A stretch of DNA of 7,976 nucleotides from JBAXTE01 sp038240835 (lineage in GTDB: Bacteria; Bacteroidota; Bacteroidia; Bacteroidales; WCHB1-69): NCBI GenBank assembly GCA_038240835.1, contig JBBRGJ010000153.1:1-7976 (forward strand). The letters are read 5' to 3'. The notes under the pieces are model-generated. The model saw only the letters and a list, made by a program, of their open reading frames with translations. It ran no database searches and was not told the origin of the DNA. A program made the position numbers and the translations under genes. Of this stretch, positions 5,689 through 7,976 are shown one piece after another (the first letter of the stretch is position 1; every line of letters begins with the position of its first letter).

Positions 5689-6564
5689 CTACGGTAATTG
5701 ATGCGCGATGTCTCTTTGCCTTTGACTGACGGTAAAGACCGGAATACTGGATCCGTGGATTATTTCTTTTGCAAAGTCACCGATCGTATTACTGAAGAAA
5801 GATACTACATGATGTTTTCTGATGATAATTAAGTCAGGTTTTGCATTGTCGATAAACGATAAAACCATATCATGTTTGACCTGACCAAACACTTTAAGAA
5901 TTTCAAGTTCAGATTCAATCTCCCTTTCCGAAAGCATTGACTGAATTATTTCGGCATTTTTTAGAGCTAAACTTTTATACACATCAATATTGGCATTCAA
6001 TGCCGATACAATCAGGATTTTAGCATGGGCCTTTTTTGCAAACATACTGGCCCACAATAATCTTTTTTTTGTATTCTCAGAAACATCAATTGGAACCAAA
6101 ATGGTTTTTAATTCCTGTTGGGTTGATTCTTCATTTACTGACAATACCGGGCAGTGTGAGCGTCCTATAATCTTATCAATCTCATTTTGATCAAGCAGGT
6201 TTATAATACCTTTCTGATGAATACTTCGTTTCACGATCATGAATAAATAATCTTCCCTTTGTCCATGTTTTATTAGCGTCGAAACCAGATTGCCTGTCGA
6301 AACTTTCAAAATTACCTTTTCCGGAATTTCTCCTCCAAAAAAATCCTTTACAAAATCAGTAAGTTTCTGTAATGCATCTTTTTTCAATGCTTCTACTTTA
6401 TGGGGATTAAAATGTCGGTTAAAAAAGGACAATGGTGGAATTACATTTAAAATGAATACCCGGAAGGAAATTATCTTCTGAAGATAGATGGCTTGTCTTA
6501 ACACAATTTTCCCCTCTTCTGTCAGAGGTACCACTACCAAAACATCGTTTGTCCTGAATTTCAT
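5689..6564 (-). CDS. Tandem-domain universal stress protein (UspA family)
   Basis: The 291-residue product contains two UspA folds, about residues 5-145 and 152-280. Each starts with a hydrophobic beta strand (DVLVVVPLTEEGK; TILVPIDVSENTK) and ends with the typical strand after a cis-Pro-like turn (SHCPVLSV; SSIPVFTV). The second domain is the better conserved, with ASMFAKKAHAKILIVSA as the helix-strand pair. The ATP-binding loop G-2x-G-9x-G(S/T) is not preserved. The place of the first glycines holds RKHH (249-252), and the last G is followed by Asp (262-263). The protein is therefore probably of the non-ATP-binding class, like E. coli UspA. Tandem Usp proteins are cytoplasmic and accumulate under starvation, redox or oxygen stress in many bacteria; the specific role here is unknown. 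It is downstream of the NADPH dehydrogenase gene (86-bp gap) and just upstream of the outer-membrane protein stub. Confidence 0.9.
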   Translation of the reverse strand: MKFRTNDVLVVVPLTEEGKIVLRQAIYLQKIISFRVFILNVIPPLSFFNRHFNPHKVEALKKDALQKLTDFVKDFFGGEIPEKVILKVSTGNLVSTLIKHGQREDYLFMIVKRSIHQKGIINLLDQNEIDKIIGRSHCPVLSVNEESTQQELKTILVPIDVSENTKKRLLWASMFAKKAHAKILIVSALNANIDVYKSLALKNAEIIQSMLSEREIESELEILKVFGQVKHDMVLSFIDNAKPDLIIIRKHHVVSFFSNTIGDFAKEIIHGSSIPVFTVSQRQRDIAHQLP

Positions 6565-6581
6565 GTGTTTACTTTTTACAA

Positions 6582-6608
6582 TATCGCTTATGTTTTTATA
6601 CGATAAGC
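6582..6608. promoter_or_regulatory. Inverted repeat in the leader of the universal stress gene
   Basis: GCTTAT (6586-6591) and ATAAGC (6603-6608) are inverted with an 11-base spacer, and TATCG (6582-6586) and CGATA (6601-6605) overlap them. The repeat is 18-44 nt upstream of the start at 6564, where an operator or a leader hairpin would act. The arms are short and the region is A+T-rich, so chance is possible. No clear Bacteroidota promoter (TTTG with TAnnTTTG) could be aligned to it. Confidence 0.3.
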
Positions 6609-6650
6609 AACTAAAAAGTTATATGAAATTATAAATATTTCTTCTTGAAA

Positions 6651-7715
6651 TTACAATTTCGCTCTCAGATATTGCAATGGCCATTCAATATCATTATCTA
6701 AAACTTGTGCGGCATTAAAAGCGAAATAGGGTTTTCTGAGTGATTCCCTTGCAATCAAAATAAGGTCAGCTTCCCCTTTTGCCAATATTTCTTCTGCCTG
6801 CTTAACTTCTGTTATCATTCCAACTGCTCCGGTCAAGATGCCTGTATCTTTTTTAATTCGTTCAGCAAAAGCTACCTGATACCCCGGACAAAAAGGAATT
6901 TTCGCATACGATACCAATCCTCCCGATGAACAATCAATCAGATCAACGCCGTTCGTTTTTAATATGGATGAAAGTTTCACTGCTTCAGCCATGTCCCAGC
7001 CGCCTTCAGCCCAGTCGGTAGCTGATATTCGCACAAATAGTGGAAGGTTTTGTGGCCAGACCGTTTGTACTGCTTTTAAAATTTCCAGTAGCAGGCGTAT
7101 CCTGTTTTCAAAACTACCGCCAAATTCATCTGTTCGGCTATTGCTCAAAGGCGAAAGAAACTGGTGAATCAGGTATCCATGTGCTGCATGAATTTCAATT
7201 AGTTTGTAACCAGCCTGTAATGATCGAAATGCAGCAACTTTAAAATCATCAATTACCTTTGCTATTTCGCTGTTGTCCAATTCCTTTGGAAGTTCGTCTT
7301 CAGGATTAAAAGCCACAGACGACGGGGCAACCGTTTTCCATCCACCTGCTTTTTCGCTCAGTTGTTTTCCTCCGTTCCAGGGCAAAGCACAACTTGCTTT
7401 TCTTCCGGCATGGGCCAGTTGAATTCCAGCTACGGCTCCTTGCCCATGAATAAATTCGGCAATACTCTGCATCTTTACAATATGTTCTTCTTTATAAATA
7501 CCAAGGTCGGCAGGTGTAATGCGACCTTCCGGCGAAACGGCGGTTGCTTCCTGTATGATTAATGCAGCACCGCCAACTGCCCGGCTTCCTAAATGCACCA
7601 AATGCCAATCGTTTGCAAATCCATCGACAGCAGAATATTGGCACATGGGTGAAATGGCAATCCGGTTTTTAAATACGATATCTTTGATAATGAGTGGAGA
7701 CAATAGTTTTGACAT
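6651..7715 (-). CDS. namA: NADPH dehydrogenase, old yellow enzyme family (NamA/YqjM type)
   Basis: The 354-residue flavoprotein has the features of the thermophilic-like or YqjM class of old yellow enzymes. SPMCQYS holds Cys25 and Tyr27, which tune FMN and the substrate site. QLAHAGRKAS holds Lys106, and IEIHAAHGYLIHQFLSP holds His176, His179 and Tyr181, the substrate-binding His pair and Tyr. SNSRTDEFGGSFENR is the family signature, and VRISATDWAEGGW and ILTGAVGM are FMN-binding barrel strands. The terminal QYLRAKL carries the C-terminal Arg that in YqjM reaches into the neighbouring subunit. Such enzymes bind FMN, take electrons from NADPH and reduce activated alkenes such as enals, enones, quinones or nitro compounds. 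The length slightly exceeds the usual 335-345. It is cytoplasmic. It is the first gene of the minus-strand block and the universal stress gene follows. The physiological substrate is unknown. Confidence 0.9.
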   Translation of the reverse strand: MSKLLSPLIIKDIVFKNRIAISPMCQYSAVDGFANDWHLVHLGSRAVGGAALIIQEATAVSPEGRITPADLGIYKEEHIVKMQSIAEFIHGQGAVAGIQLAHAGRKASCALPWNGGKQLSEKAGGWKTVAPSSVAFNPEDELPKELDNSEIAKVIDDFKVAAFRSLQAGYKLIEIHAAHGYLIHQFLSPLSNSRTDEFGGSFENRIRLLLEILKAVQTVWPQNLPLFVRISATDWAEGGWDMAEAVKLSSILKTNGVDLIDCSSGGLVSYAKIPFCPGYQVAFAERIKKDTGILTGAVGMITEVKQAEEILAKGEADLILIARESLRKPYFAFNAAQVLDNDIEWPLQYLRAKL

Positions 7716-7976
7716 AACTGATATTTTAAGATTACAATAATTTTTTACGTTTTTGTGTCACCCAGGAGCTTCAGACTTTTTGATTTGGCAGCAGAAAACA
7801 AAAAGTATTTGAAGGAATCAACATCTCCTTACAATATAGATTTCTTCGTTGTTAATTTCTTTATTCAAGATCTTTCAGAATTTGGCCTAAAGCTACAAAT
7901 TTTGCAGAGGATCTTTGACTTAAAAATGCAAAATTGTTTTTATAAGTTTGAAAAAGAAGCATATAGGATTTTTTTT
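7716..7976. other. Region upstream of the NADPH dehydrogenase, two weak partial frames
   Basis: No convincing gene is present. On the minus strand a frame enters from the right edge and ends at TAA 7863-7861, giving 37 residues with a plausible tail (FVALGQILKDLE). It could be the end of a gene co-oriented with the dehydrogenase, leaving a 145-bp intergenic gap. On the plus strand a different frame is open from 7722 to the window end (85 codons, no good start except ATG 7926). The two cannot both be real, and neither resembles a family I know. A promoter for the dehydrogenase should lie here, but no clean TAnnTTTG box with a correctly spaced upstream TTTG was found. Confidence 0.35.

Noticed and set aside
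1..7976. CRISPR array, tRNA or rRNA genes
   Set aside because: No regularly spaced repeats of CRISPR type and no recognisable tRNA arms or rRNA segments were seen on either strand.

Overview
The window looks like an accessory stretch of a Bacteroidota chromosome. It is A+T-rich, and several start codons follow A-rich leaders with no Shine-Dalgarno sequence. The protein families also fit this phylum: a Bacteroidota-type surface lipoprotein, a tandem universal stress protein, a Bacteroidota-style PIN toxin pair and an IS1634-type transposase relic. The exact genus cannot be read from the sequence.

Bases 1-3206 hold a defence-type operon on the + strand. A Fic-domain protein, cut by the left window edge, is followed after 3 nt by an 873-residue helicase-nuclease resembling the Res subunit of type III restriction systems. 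All the helicase motifs and the C-terminal PD-ExK nuclease motif appear intact. The expected Mod methyltransferase is not in the window and may lie just upstream of the Fic gene. Bases 3207-3259 form a small structured element directly after the Res stop.

Bases 3286-3805 are a decayed toxin-antitoxin locus. A VapC-like PIN gene has lost its N-terminus and carries an in-frame TAG. An intact 54-codon reading frame overlaps its 3' end and resembles the small partner protein. A G+C-rich block (about 3806-3930) with nested, nearly concentric inverted repeats follows. Next is a lipoprotein gene (3976-4749) with a DUF5018-like domain and a dockerin-like calcium loop.

Bases 4750-5511 contain no intact gene. 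Reading the minus strand in three frames reveals an eroded IS1634-family transposase (4956-5314) with a possible IS end near 5378-5405. The remainder is unexplained A+T-rich sequence.

Bases 5512-7715 are a minus-strand block: an NADPH dehydrogenase of the old yellow enzyme family (NamA/YqjM type), then a two-domain universal stress protein, then 6 nt later a 56-codon stub of a secreted or outer-membrane protein. The stub keeps its signal peptide but is cut off close to the IS relic. The last 260 bases hold no convincing gene, although two partial open frames run off the right edge.

Overall this is a former insertion and defence hotspot (Fic-Res, broken toxin-antitoxin pair, palindromic repeat, dead IS) next to a small stress and redox gene group.
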